Both the position numbers and the translations under genes were made by a program. From Pelagibacteraceae bacterium AG-390-O04 (GTDB lineage Bacteria > Pseudomonadota > Alphaproteobacteria > Pelagibacterales > Pelagibacteraceae): a stretch of 40,000 nt of DNA. Positions 1 to 8,371 of this stretch are shown here, in pieces. Positions within the stretch are counted from its first letter, which is position 1; each line of letters begins with the position of its first letter. Location: positions 1 to 40,000 of the forward strand of contig QCHE01000006.1 of assembly GCA_003278065.1 (NCBI GenBank), written 5' to 3'. Below the pieces are notes generated by a model. The model ran no database searches, was not told the DNA's origin, and saw nothing but the letters and a program-made list of their open reading frames with translations.

Positions 1-1062
1 GGCATTTTTCTAGTAATATTTTTATTATTAAAACAAAGAAGAAATAAGGATGATCAAAACAAGAGTAAAGAGGCTGAGGAAATAGCCAATTTAAAAACAG
101 AAATAGTCACATTAAAAGATACATTAAATAATACTATCAATACTTCACTTGGCACAATGTCGACTTCCTTTAACGCTCTTTCAACAGGAGTAACAAAGGA
201 TATGACAGAGGCTCTAACCAAAGTTGATGAGAAGGTTGGTAATTTTAACCAACAAGTACAATTATTAAATCAAAGCCAAGAGGGGATTACTAAAATTTTA
301 GCAGGGGTTAAAAAGTATGGAACACTTGCAGAGTATTCTTTAGATGCTTTAATAAAAGATTTATTACCCGCATCTCAATTCATGACAAATGTGAAGATGA
401 AAGAGGATACAAGCGAAAACGTAGAATTTGCGATTAAACTTCAAGGAGATGTTTTAGTTCCAGTAGACTCTCATTTTCCAGTAGAAAAATTTAAAGCAAT
501 CACAGATGCTTATGATGTAGATGATAAAAAAGCCGTTGCTGATGCTAGAACCAAATTAGCAAGTGCATTTAAGGCTAAAGCAAAAAGTGTTATGGAAAAA
601 TATATTGTTCCACCTAAGACAACTGATTTTGCAATAGTATATGCCCCAACTGAAAGCCTTTATAAAGAATTAACAGAATATCAAGATCCAAGCACTAAAG
701 AATTGTTAACCCAAGAATTAATGAAAAAATATAAAATAGTAATTTGTGGCCCTAATACTCTTTCAGCTTATTTACAGTCATTACATATGGGCTTTCAATC
801 ACTGAAAGTACAAAAAGGAGCTACAGAAATATACAATCATCTTAAAACAATCACCACAAGATTTGGAAAACATTTTGATAATATAATTACTCTTAGAAAA
901 AAATTAGAAGAAGCAATGAGCGTGGTAGACAAGTTTGGTACTGATGCAAGATCCAAAAGCAGAACGTTAGAAAATATAAAAGATCCCGAGCAGGTTGAGA
1001 AAGCTGTTCAAACAGAAAATGTAGAAAAATTTGTTGAAAGAAATAAACAGCTCAAAAATTAA
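1..1062 (+). CDS. rmuC: DNA recombination protein RmuC, 5' end missing
   Basis: The reading frame is open from base 1, so the gene begins before the window; an internal ATG at 157 is not the true start. The first visible residues (GIFLVIFLLLKQRR) look like the end of an N-terminal membrane anchor, followed by a charged coiled-coil stretch and then the conserved RmuC core (about residues 120-300 of the visible part), including the VDSHFP and YAPTES segments typical of the family. RmuC proteins are membrane-anchored, predicted nucleases that limit recombination at inverted repeats; the biochemical activity is not well established. The gene runs straight into a PD-(D/E)XK nuclease and an exonuclease I gene on the same strand, which suggests a DNA-processing operon. 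The family call rests on whole-protein resemblance and is fairly secure; the missing N-terminus cannot be judged. Confidence 0.87.
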   Translation, partial: GIFLVIFLLLKQRRNKDDQNKSKEAEEIANLKTEIVTLKDTLNNTINTSLGTMSTSFNALSTGVTKDMTEALTKVDEKVGNFNQQVQLLNQSQEGITKILAGVKKYGTLAEYSLDALIKDLLPASQFMTNVKMKEDTSENVEFAIKLQGDVLVPVDSHFPVEKFKAITDAYDVDDKKAVADARTKLASAFKAKAKSVMEKYIVPPKTTDFAIVYAPTESLYKELTEYQDPSTKELLTQELMKKYKIVICGPNTLSAYLQSLHMGFQSLKVQKGATEIYNHLKTITTRFGKHFDNIITLRKKLEEAMSVVDKFGTDARSKSRTLENIKDPEQVEKAVQTENVEKFVERNKQLKN

Positions 1063-1099
1063 TTTCTTTTTTCCAAAAATACCGATTATAAGAAATCAC

Positions 1100-1786
1100 A
1101 TGCAGTGGAATAAGAAATATAATTATCCAACATCATCAAGAGCAACAGAAGATGGAATTAGAAGATATTTATTAGGAGAGAAAAAATTACCTAGTGTTAC
1201 CTCTATTCTTGATGCCACAAAATCTGAGGAGGATAAAGCCGCATTAGCAAACTGGAAAGAAAGAACTGGACATAAAGAAGCTGAAGCGATTACAAAAGCT
1301 GCAAGTAGCAGAGGTTCACAGATGCACAACTATTTAGAGTCATTTTTGTTAGGAAGAGAAAATTTAAGTTTTTTTGATGATAAAGAACAATACAAGATGA
1401 TGGCTAAAGAAATAATTGAGAAAGGTTTAAAAAATAGACTAGAAGAAATATATGGGACTGAGTGCACGCTTTATTACCCAGAAAAGTATGCAGGTACCGC
1501 TGATTGTGTTGGGGTATATGAAGGCAAAGAAACAATAATTGATTTTAAACAATCCAACAAACCTAAAAAAGTTGAGTACATAGATTCTTGGCTGTTACAA
1601 ACTGCTGCTTATTCTTTAGCTCATAATGTTGTGTATAAATCAAATATCACCGCTTGTGTTATACTTGTTTGCACAGTAGATAATTTATTTCAAGAATTTA
1701 AAATTCAAGGCCCTGAGTTGATAACTTATCAAAATTTATTTTTGGGAAGATTAAAAAAATTTAATGAAATGAATAATTTATATTAA
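1100..1786 (+). CDS. Phage-like PD-(D/E)XK family exonuclease
   Basis: A 228-residue protein counted from the ATG at 1100. An in-frame ATG at 1031 would overlap rmuC by 32 bases and add 23 residues without family character, so I prefer 1100. RecB-type nuclease motifs appear in order: RGSQMH with His76 and Glu80, Asp135 in GTADCVG, the core Asp148-Phe-Lys150 (IIDFKQSNKPK) and a QTAAYS motif (Gln167, Tyr171). This pattern is what I know from exonucleases of marine tailed phages (cyanophages, pelagiphages) and related bacterial proteins. It probably degrades DNA ends with a metal-dependent mechanism; polarity and substrate cannot be read from sequence. It starts 37 bases after rmuC and ends 5 bases before the exonuclease I gene, so co-transcription is likely. 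A phage origin is possible, but base composition does not visibly differ from its neighbours. Confidence 0.8.
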   Translation: MQWNKKYNYPTSSRATEDGIRRYLLGEKKLPSVTSILDATKSEEDKAALANWKERTGHKEAEAITKAASSRGSQMHNYLESFLLGRENLSFFDDKEQYKMMAKEIIEKGLKNRLEEIYGTECTLYYPEKYAGTADCVGVYEGKETIIDFKQSNKPKKVEYIDSWLLQTAAYSLAHNVVYKSNITACVILVCTVDNLFQEFKIQGPELITYQNLFLGRLKKFNEMNNLY

Positions 1787-1791
1787 TAAAA

Positions 1792-3228
1792 ATGGATAAA
1801 ATTGTAATTTACGATACTGAAACAACTAATAGTACTATTTGGGGATCTATAATTGAAGTTGGGGCAGTTGTTGTTGATAAAAATCTTAAAGAGATAGGAA
1901 AATTAAATATCAGGGGCCGAATGCCAGAGGGTGAGGTGCCAAGTGCAAAAGCCCTACTAGTAAATTCAACTAGTATTGATTTACTTACAAAGGGTAATTA
2001 TTCTCATTATGATTTTTTAGGAGCTGTTGAGAACTTTTTCTCAAAATGTGCACCAGCAATGTTTATGGGTTGGTCAAACTTAAATTTTGATCGAAGAATG
2101 TTTCATTTTAATTTTTTTAAAGGAAATCGATATCCATATGCTACTCATTCATCACCTAACCAAGAACATGATGGCCTTCATATTGCAAGAGCAGCTCAAA
2201 CATTAAACCCTGAAACTTTGAAAACAGAATTAACAGAAGCAGGTAACCCAAGTCTTGCATTAGAGTCATTATCTAGAATGCAGGGTTTTGACACCTCAGC
2301 TAGTCATACAGCTTATGTTGATGCTTTAAATTCATTACGAGTTCTTAGAATTATAAAAGACAAACACAAAGAAAATTGGGAAAGATTTTTGAAAACATCA
2401 ACAAAATCGAGCGTTGAAACACTTTTAACTAATGAAGGTATTTATTCTATATTTGAAAATGTGAAGGGAAGAAATATGATGTACTTAGTCTCTACTTTAC
2501 ACCCAAAACACACTTTTCACCCCTCATATGTTTCATGGGGGTATCTTTGGGATTTAAGAAGGGATCCAGAACCCTTATTAAATTTATCAGTCAATCAATT
2601 AAGAGATACATTAAAAAAAATCAGCCCAAAAGCGTTAAGAGTTTTAAAAACAAATAAAGCACCAGTGGTTTTGGATAAAGAGTTTGCTTTGAAACAAAAA
2701 CCCTATTCAGATTTAGATTTAGAGACAATTAAAAAGAGAGCACATTTAGTGAGAAATAGTGAAAATTTTTGCAAGAATATTCAAATTATAAATAGGGAAG
2801 CTGCAGAGGAAAAAGAGCAAACTAAAACCCAAGAGGATTTATTACCTGAGGAAACCCTATATGAAAAATTTATTCCAAACAAAGATACAGCTCTATTTAA
2901 AACTTGGCATAGCTCATCGTGGGAAGACAAATTAAGATTATTAGACAAATTTCAAGATAAAAGATGTAGCTGGTTTGGACAAAAAATTATTTATCAAGAA
3001 GCTCCGCAAATTTTACCTCCTGATTTATATAAAAATATAAAGAGTGAAATAGCTAGACGGATTTTAAGTAAAAATAAAGAAAAATGGCAAACAGTAAATA
3101 TGGCTTATACTGAAATTGATTATTTAAGAGATCAAGCTTCAAATAAAGATGACGAAGAAGAATTGAAAAAATTAGATGAAATAAATCAATTTATTATGTC
3201 AATTGAAAAAAAATATGAAATTGCATAG
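1792..3228 (+). CDS. sbcB: Exodeoxyribonuclease I (SbcB-like, DEDDh exonuclease)
   Basis: The 478-residue length matches the exonuclease I family (about 475). The N-terminal DEDDh fold is visible: Asp8 and Glu10 in IVIYDTETT, Asp100 in GWSNLNFD, and His172/Asp177 in SHTAYVDALN. The C-terminal half follows the SH3-like and helical parts of SbcB (LHPKHTFHPSYVSWGYLWDLRRDP). Family members digest single-stranded DNA 3' to 5' and act in mismatch repair and recombination. The start lies 5 bases after the PD-(D/E)XK stop, implying tight coupling. The second motif reads NFDRRMF rather than the more usual RFDDE, so it is a divergent member, but all four acidic residues and the His are present. Confidence 0.85.
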   Translation: MDKIVIYDTETTNSTIWGSIIEVGAVVVDKNLKEIGKLNIRGRMPEGEVPSAKALLVNSTSIDLLTKGNYSHYDFLGAVENFFSKCAPAMFMGWSNLNFDRRMFHFNFFKGNRYPYATHSSPNQEHDGLHIARAAQTLNPETLKTELTEAGNPSLALESLSRMQGFDTSASHTAYVDALNSLRVLRIIKDKHKENWERFLKTSTKSSVETLLTNEGIYSIFENVKGRNMMYLVSTLHPKHTFHPSYVSWGYLWDLRRDPEPLLNLSVNQLRDTLKKISPKALRVLKTNKAPVVLDKEFALKQKPYSDLDLETIKKRAHLVRNSENFCKNIQIINREAAEEKEQTKTQEDLLPEETLYEKFIPNKDTALFKTWHSSSWEDKLRLLDKFQDKRCSWFGQKIIYQEAPQILPPDLYKNIKSEIARRILSKNKEKWQTVNMAYTEIDYLRDQASNKDDEEELKKLDEINQFIMSIEKKYEIA

Positions 3229-3256
3229 TTGACATTAATAATAATAATTATAAATA
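3229..3256 (+). promoter_or_regulatory. Candidate sigma70-type promoter of the thioredoxin gene
   Basis: A perfect -35 TTGACA (3229-3234) is followed after 16 bases by TAAATA (3251-3256); an overlapping TATAAA lies at 3249-3254. The -35 starts immediately after the sbcB stop codon. The implied transcription start falls at or very near the ATG at 3263, so the message would be leaderless or nearly so. Seen by eye only; AT-rich DNA gives many false -10 boxes. Confidence 0.45.
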
Positions 3257-3262
3257 ACCATT

Positions 3263-3580
3263 ATGCTAATAAATTTTAAAGATGAAGATTTTGAAAATAA
3301 AATAAAAAACGAAGATGTGAGCGTTTTACAATTTTCAGCTGCTTGGTGCAAACCTTGCCAAGTTATGCGACCTCTTCTTGAAAAATTAAGTGAAGAATAT
3401 AAAGATAAAGCTAATTTTTATTATGCAGATATAGAAGATGGTGGAATTAATTTGGGTTCTCAAGCTGGTGTTCGAGGAGTTCCAACTTTTGTAATTTATA
3501 AAAAGGGTGTTGAAGTAGATAGAAAAGTTGGCGGAGTTCCTGAAAGTCACTTAAAAGAATTTTTAGAAAAAAATATCTAA
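3263..3580 (+). CDS. trxA: Thioredoxin
   Basis: A 105-residue single-domain protein with the full thioredoxin signature: FSAAWCKPCQVMRPLL, redox pair Cys29-Lys-Pro-Cys32, and the cis-proline loop GVRGVPTFVIYKKG. It reduces protein disulfides as electron donor for enzymes such as ribonucleotide reductase. The active site reads WCKPC instead of the commonest WCGPC, which may shift its redox potential. No signal peptide is visible, so it is cytoplasmic. The last 4 bases overlap the convergent folC end. The symbol is given by family; the genome may hold other thioredoxins. Confidence 0.85.
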   Translation: MLINFKDEDFENKIKNEDVSVLQFSAAWCKPCQVMRPLLEKLSEEYKDKANFYYADIEDGGINLGSQAGVRGVPTFVIYKKGVEVDRKVGGVPESHLKEFLEKNI

Positions 3581-4843
3581 TTTAAATTTAACATTTCACC
3601 AGCTAAATATAAAGATCCAGTTATAATCACTAAATCGTTTTCTTCTAATGGTATAGATTCAATTGCTTGTTTAATACTTTTTTTATATTCAACTTTTGGG
3701 ATACTTTTGAATTTTTCTTTTAAATCTTTTCCACTTAGAGAATTTGGTTGCCCAGGAATATCTATAGTAGTTAAGGAAGATATATCTTTAAAATAACTTA
3801 TATATTTTTCATGATCTTTGTTTGCCATCATTCCTATAACAACATGCTTTTTACAATCAAGAGTTTGAAGGTATTCATTCAAAACTCTTGAACCGTCCTC
3901 ATTATGACTTCCATCTAATAATAATCGATTATTTTTAACTAAGTTTTTAAGTTTTCCGGATTTTATTTCTTGCAATCTAGCAATACTTTTAATTTTCATT
4001 ATTCCATTTTTAATGTTTTCTTCATTAATATTTATATTTAATAATCTTAAAGTTGCTAATGCTGTTGAAATATTTTCTAGTTGAAACCGTCCTAAAATTT
4101 TTTGGTAATGGGAGCTTTAAACCACCAAATTTATCCTCATAATAGAAAAAGGCGTTTTCATTACTAGAGAAACAATAGTCATCATTAAAAAATAATTTTT
4201 TAGATTTATTTTTAGAAATTGTTTTTTTTATGCACTCAGTTGTTTCATTTGAATTTTGTTTAGAAACTATGATATTCGATTTTAAAAGAGATGAAGTTTT
4301 TTCAAATACAATTTTCTTAATTGTTTGTTGGTCTTTTGGTAACCAGTCAAAATGGTCTCTACTTATTGAACATACAACACTAGCTAAATTTTTTTTTAAG
4401 ATATTAGTTGCATCAAATCTATGAAATAAACCTGACTCAATCAAATTTATATTATCAGGGTATTGTGCTGCTTTATGAAAATAACATGCTGTTAATATTT
4501 CAAAAAAAGTAATAGGCTGGCTGTCATTAACTGTTTCAACTTCTTCAAAAAGATCAGCTAACTCATTATCCTCTAACTCTTTATTATTAAAAATAAATCT
4601 TTCATTTATTTTTTGGATATGTGGACTTGTATAAACATTAGATTGAATATTTGCTTCTTTTAAAATTGAATAAATCGCATTTATTGTAGAGTACTTACCG
4701 TTAGTACCAACCACCGATATTGCTTTAATTTTGTTTTGTGGGTTACCAAGTTTTTTACAAAGATCAGTAATTCTATTTAAACTAAGATCAATCTTTTTAG
4801 GATGCAGCTTTTGTAAGCGATTGATTATTTTCTGAAGTTTCAT
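3577..4843 (-). CDS. folC: Dihydrofolate/folylpolyglutamate synthase FolC, interrupted by a one-base frameshift
   Basis: FolC adds L-glutamate to dihydropteroate and to folates. The gene reads from 4843 to a stop in the wrong frame at 4025, while the rest of the protein continues in another frame to 3577. Removing one base from the T6 run at 4098-4103 (A6 on the coding strand) joins both parts into a 421-residue protein of normal length, with the junction reading LPLPKILGRFQLENIS. Visible motifs are the P-loop GTNGKYST (residues 46-53; usually GTNGKGS), FDATN, a DHFDWL segment and the C-terminal DGSHNEDG. Its start overlaps accD by 47 bases, at the end of the trp-accD block. It may be a sequencing error, a true pseudogene or a slippage-rescued gene; error is likeliest given two similar cases in the window. 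Confidence 0.8.
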
Positions 4844-5726
4844 TTTCTCCAGTGCTTATAGCAGAATTTTTCTTTAACAATATTGATAATAAATTTCCAA
4901 TTTTTTCAGCTAGATCTTTTCTTTCCACAATTAGATCGACAAAACCTGTTTTCTTAACATATTCACTTGTTTGAAAGTTCTCAGGAAGTTCTTCTTTCAC
5001 AGTTCCTTGAATAACACGTTTTCCAGCAAACGCGATTAATGATCCTGGTTCAGCTATATGTATATCTCCTAACATTGCATAGGACGCGGTAATTCCTCCT
5101 GCAGTTGGGTCAGTTATAAGAACTATGTAAGGTAAATTATTTTTTTTAAGTTCATTGATTGCAACTGTTGTTCTTGTCATTTGGGATAATGAGATTAAAC
5201 TTTCCATCATTCTCATTCCTCCACCAGCACTAACACATACAAATGGAGTTTGATTTTCTATTGCATGTTGTACGCCATATAAAAAAGCCTCTCCTTCTGC
5301 CGATGCCATAGATGCACCTAAAAATTCAAAATCTGAGGCAACAGAGGTAACTTTAATATTCTTTATATTCCCACAAGCAACTGCCATACCACAGTCTAGA
5401 CCAGTTTTTTTTCGAGCAATTTTTAATCTGTCTTTATATGATTTTGAATCTTTCCATTCAAGAGGATCATCATTTGGAATTGGCGTTTTGAATATTTCAT
5501 AGTTTTCTTTTCCAAACAAAATATCAAATCTTTGTTTAGGAGTTATTCTGTGGTGTTTATTACAATCAGGACAAACCCATAAATTTTTTTCAAGATCTTT
5601 TTTTAAAATTGGACCTTTGCAACATGACGTCCAATCACTTTTAGCAATATCATCTTTTGATGCTCTTTTATGTATTGCAGTTTTTATTTTTTCACCTGCT
5701 TTAATTATTTTAGTAATCCAATTCAT
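4797..5726 (-). CDS. accD: Acetyl-CoA carboxylase carboxyltransferase subunit beta
   Basis: 309 residues with the crotonase-like carboxyltransferase fold: ASDFEFLGASMASAEGE, a GGGMRMMES oxyanion segment and DPTAGGITASYAMLGD, followed by GKRVIQ. With AccA (encoded at 26588) it moves the carboxyl group from biotin to acetyl-CoA, making malonyl-CoA for fatty acids. The N-terminal zinc ribbon is altered: the second pair is a normal CPDC (Cys52, Cys55), but the first is an adjacent Cys35-Cys36 rather than CxxC. The ATG shares an ATGA overlap with the trpA stop, so translation is coupled to the tryptophan genes. The trpFBA-accD-folC order is common in alphaproteobacteria. A short low-complexity tail (from about residue 288) has no obvious role. 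Confidence 0.93.
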   Translation of the reverse strand: MNWITKIIKAGEKIKTAIHKRASKDDIAKSDWTSCCKGPILKKDLEKNLWVCPDCNKHHRITPKQRFDILFGKENYEIFKTPIPNDDPLEWKDSKSYKDRLKIARKKTGLDCGMAVACGNIKNIKVTSVASDFEFLGASMASAEGEAFLYGVQHAIENQTPFVCVSAGGGMRMMESLISLSQMTRTTVAINELKKNNLPYIVLITDPTAGGITASYAMLGDIHIAEPGSLIAFAGKRVIQGTVKEELPENFQTSEYVKKTGFVDLIVERKDLAEKIGNLLSILLKKNSAISTGENETSENNQSLTKAAS

Positions 5727-6523
5727 TTAATTTTATTTTTTAATCGTTTTACAATATTATTAACATTTGTGACTATATTTTGTCTTTTTTTTATTGATTT
5801 AGTTATTTCGTTACAAATTGCACTCCCTACTACTAATCCATCTGCTTTATTTAATGATTTGATTGTTTTTTCAGTTATTCCAAATCCAATAACAACATTT
5901 TTTGATTTATCTTGATTTTTTATTCTAGAATAATTTGCAAGAATTTTTTTTGGAGAAACTTTAAGTTTACCACCTGTCGTCGATAACATACTTATATAAT
6001 AAATCATATCATGAGAATCTTTGATAATTTTTTTTAATCTTATATCTGAAGTTGTAGGAGATACTAATTGAATAAAATTAACTCCATTTTTTTTACATTT
6101 ATGAGCAAATTTCTTATTTTCTGGATAAGGTAAATCTACAACAATTAAACCATCTATTTTTGAGTTTTTACATTTTTTTAAAAACTTATTTTCATTGTAT
6201 TGAAAAATCATATTATAATAACCCATTAAAATAATTGGTTTATTTCTTCTGAATATTTTAAACTTTTTGGCAATTGAAAAAACATCATTTATTTTAATAC
6301 CGTTTTTGATAGCACGATAAGAGCTAGTTTGTATTTGTCCCCCATCTGCGATAGGAGTGTTATGAGGAAAGCCTAATTCACATATGTCAGCATAATTTGA
6401 AATTGATTTAAGAATTTCTAAAGATTTTTTTTTGGTATTATCGCCAGCAACTGTATAAGTTAATAACGCAGGTCTATTTTCATTTCTTGATTTAAGGAAA
6501 GCTTTATTAATTAAAGAGGTCAT
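5723..6523 (-). CDS. trpA: Tryptophan synthase alpha chain
   Basis: 266 residues, a TIM barrel that cleaves indole-3-glycerol phosphate to indole, which is channelled to TrpB. Both catalytic acids fall at the same numbers as in the Salmonella enzyme: Glu49 (ICELGFP) and Asp60 (PIADGG). VVDLPYPE, SPTTSD and the phosphate-binding GFGI and VVGSAI segments are present. Loop 6, usually GVTG, reads STTGG, so its mobile lid is divergent. The start overlaps trpB by 4 bases and the end overlaps accD by 4 bases. The divergence goes together with an unusual TrpB partner. Confidence 0.92.
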   Translation of the reverse strand: MTSLINKAFLKSRNENRPALLTYTVAGDNTKKKSLEILKSISNYADICELGFPHNTPIADGGQIQTSSYRAIKNGIKINDVFSIAKKFKIFRRNKPIILMGYYNMIFQYNENKFLKKCKNSKIDGLIVVDLPYPENKKFAHKCKKNGVNFIQLVSPTTSDIRLKKIIKDSHDMIYYISMLSTTGGKLKVSPKKILANYSRIKNQDKSKNVVIGFGITEKTIKSLNKADGLVVGSAICNEITKSIKKRQNIVTNVNNIVKRLKNKIK

Positions 6524-7752
6524 TGATTTTTACCAAGTCTTTCTTTTAATATGTCACGATCTTTTTTGGCATCACCACAAGAGTTCACAATAATAATTGT
6601 ATCTTTACTTAATCTTGGTGCAATTTTAATTGCTTCAGCGAATGCATGACTAGGTTCTAAACTTGGATTTAAATTTTCAAACTTAGTCACCATAACATGA
6701 GCTTTTAATGCTTCTTCATCAGTTGCATAAGTATATCTTGCTCTTTTTGTGTCTTTTAAAAAACAATGAATAGGGCTTACACCCGGATAATCTAGTCCAG
6801 CACTTATAGATTCTGTTTCATTAATTTGACCCTCTTTGTTTTGGCAAACATATGACGCGGCGCCATGTAAAATTCCAATTTTGGCATTTCTACTTAAAGG
6901 AGCTGCATGAAGTTTAGATCTTTTAGGTCCTCCTGCTTCAACCCCAATTAACTCAATTTGTTTTTTGTTAAAGTCAATAAATTCACTCCAAAAACCATAA
7001 GCTGAACTTCCTCCGCCTACACAATTTATCAATTTAATCTTACTTGGTATTTTTTTGAATTTTGATTTTAATTGTATTTTCAATTCTTTTGATATTTGAG
7101 CTGTACTCCAACCACATATTTTTACAAATATATTTGGACCGACAGTACTACCAACAGCCATATGACAGTCTTGACAATTTGAAACCCAATATCTCATACA
7201 TTCACTAACTGCATCTACTAGGGTTTGACTACCAGAATAAACAGGAACAATCTCTGCACCATTTTTTCTCATTGCATCACAGTTGGGTTTTTGTCTTTTA
7301 ATATCTTTTGCACCCATAAATATTTTACATTTAAGACCAAATTTTTTAGCAGCCATACTGAGCATTTTTCCAGCATATCCAGCACCAGTGTCGCCAACAA
7401 TATATTTTTTACCCATAGCTTTACAAATAAGAGCATGAACTGTTGCATTATAAATTTTATGAGCACCTCCATTAGCTTCAGATACTACTTTTGCCCATAT
7501 TTGAGCACCCCCCAAATGAGAAGATAAATTTTCTAGTTTTACAAATGATGTTGGAGAACCTATGTAATTTTTAAAATAAAAATCTCTTTTTTTAAGAAAT
7601 TTTTTATCTTTTCTCAGTTTTTCAAACTCTTTTGTCAAATCTTCAACTGGTTTTTTTAGAGTTTCGGGTATATAGCTTCCTCCAAATTTTCCTCCCCAAA
7701 AACCCAAGTGATCGTGCTGATCAATTAATGGAATACCTTTCCTAAGTTTCAT
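6520..7752 (-). CDS. trpB: Tryptophan synthase beta chain, divergent active site
   Basis: 410 residues, PLP-dependent; joins indole and serine to give tryptophan. The PLP lysine is Lys99 (GGAHKIYN) and the phosphate-binding loop is VGGGSSAYG (about 245-253). HGAASYV and ESISAGLDYPGVSP match the family strongly. Several usually fixed segments differ: the substrate loop ETGAGQHG is DTGAGYAG with Asp121 in place of the catalytic Glu (Glu109 in Salmonella); KREDLNHTGAHKINN is AKVVSEANGGAHKIYN; GPHPYP is GPNIFV; and the C-terminal LSGRGDKD is NSCGDAKKD. Position between trpF and trpA argues that it is nevertheless the working tryptophan synthase. It overlaps trpF by 11 bases. Confidence 0.9.
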   Translation of the reverse strand: MKLRKGIPLIDQHDHLGFWGGKFGGSYIPETLKKPVEDLTKEFEKLRKDKKFLKKRDFYFKNYIGSPTSFVKLENLSSHLGGAQIWAKVVSEANGGAHKIYNATVHALICKAMGKKYIVGDTGAGYAGKMLSMAAKKFGLKCKIFMGAKDIKRQKPNCDAMRKNGAEIVPVYSGSQTLVDAVSECMRYWVSNCQDCHMAVGSTVGPNIFVKICGWSTAQISKELKIQLKSKFKKIPSKIKLINCVGGGSSAYGFWSEFIDFNKKQIELIGVEAGGPKRSKLHAAPLSRNAKIGILHGAASYVCQNKEGQINETESISAGLDYPGVSPIHCFLKDTKRARYTYATDEEALKAHVMVTKFENLNPSLEPSHAFAEAIKIAPRLSKDTIIIVNSCGDAKKDRDILKERLGKNQ

Positions 7753-8371
7753 TTTTAACCCTTTTTACATTATTTAAAAAAAAATTTATTTTGGATAGAT
7801 CTTTTAATCCAGAAGTTTCTAAGCCTCCAGATAAATCTATAAAATCAGCTATTTTTCCATAATTTTCAATTTTATCATTGTAATTAATCTTACCTGCTAT
7901 CATTAATTCTTTATCTAATTTTATATCTCTTATTAAATTATGGTCAAATTTCTCACTTTTTTCGTAACCTTTACTATCAAAAAGGTAAATATCCGTTATC
8001 CCTGAAAATAAATGAAATTTATCTACATCTGATTTTTCTTTAATAGTAAAAGCAGTAATTATTTTTTTATTATAAGATTCTTTAATTGAGTTTACTTCCT
8101 CGGGGGTACAATCATATAATTGGTAATAATCAAAAGGAAGATCTTTAATTTTTTCTAAAATTTCTTCATTAGGTTTGACTAATACAGATACAAATTTAAT
8201 TTTATTTTTATTTATTTTTAATAGTTTTTTTAAATTTTTAAAATCTACAAATCTTGGGCTTTTGGGGTAGTTACAAATAAAACCAATAAAATTAGGTGGA
8301 TGAGGATGATTTACTATATAATTTAATGTATCAAAATCAGATACTCCACAGATTTTACAACCTTTGATCAT
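7742..8371 (-). CDS. trpF: Phosphoribosylanthranilate isomerase
   Basis: 209 residues. Catalyses the Amadori rearrangement of phosphoribosylanthranilate, the step before indole-3-glycerol phosphate synthase. The catalytic cysteine is Cys8 in KICGVSD and the general acid is Asp132 in YLFDSKG. YPKSPRFV and the phosphate-binding end IDLSGGLETSGLKD match the family. The usual QLHGDE is QLYDCTPEE, so the middle of the barrel is divergent. It begins with an ATGA overlap to pyrF and ends inside trpB, so the pyrF-trpFBA-accD chain looks translationally coupled. Confidence 0.9.
   Translation of the reverse strand: MIKGCKICGVSDFDTLNYIVNHPHPPNFIGFICNYPKSPRFVDFKNLKKLLKINKNKIKFVSVLVKPNEEILEKIKDLPFDYYQLYDCTPEEVNSIKESYNKKIITAFTIKEKSDVDKFHLFSGITDIYLFDSKGYEKSEKFDHNLIRDIKLDKELMIAGKINYNDKIENYGKIADFIDLSGGLETSGLKDLSKINFFLNNVKRVKNET

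Noticed and set aside
1031-1099. An earlier start for the PD-(D/E)XK exonuclease
   Set aside because: It would overlap rmuC and add 23 residues without family resemblance; ATG 1100 fits the domain start.
3577-3999. A separate 140-residue protein gene
   Set aside because: It is the C-terminal domain of FolC; the frame continues upstream through ILGRFQLENIS to the A6 run.
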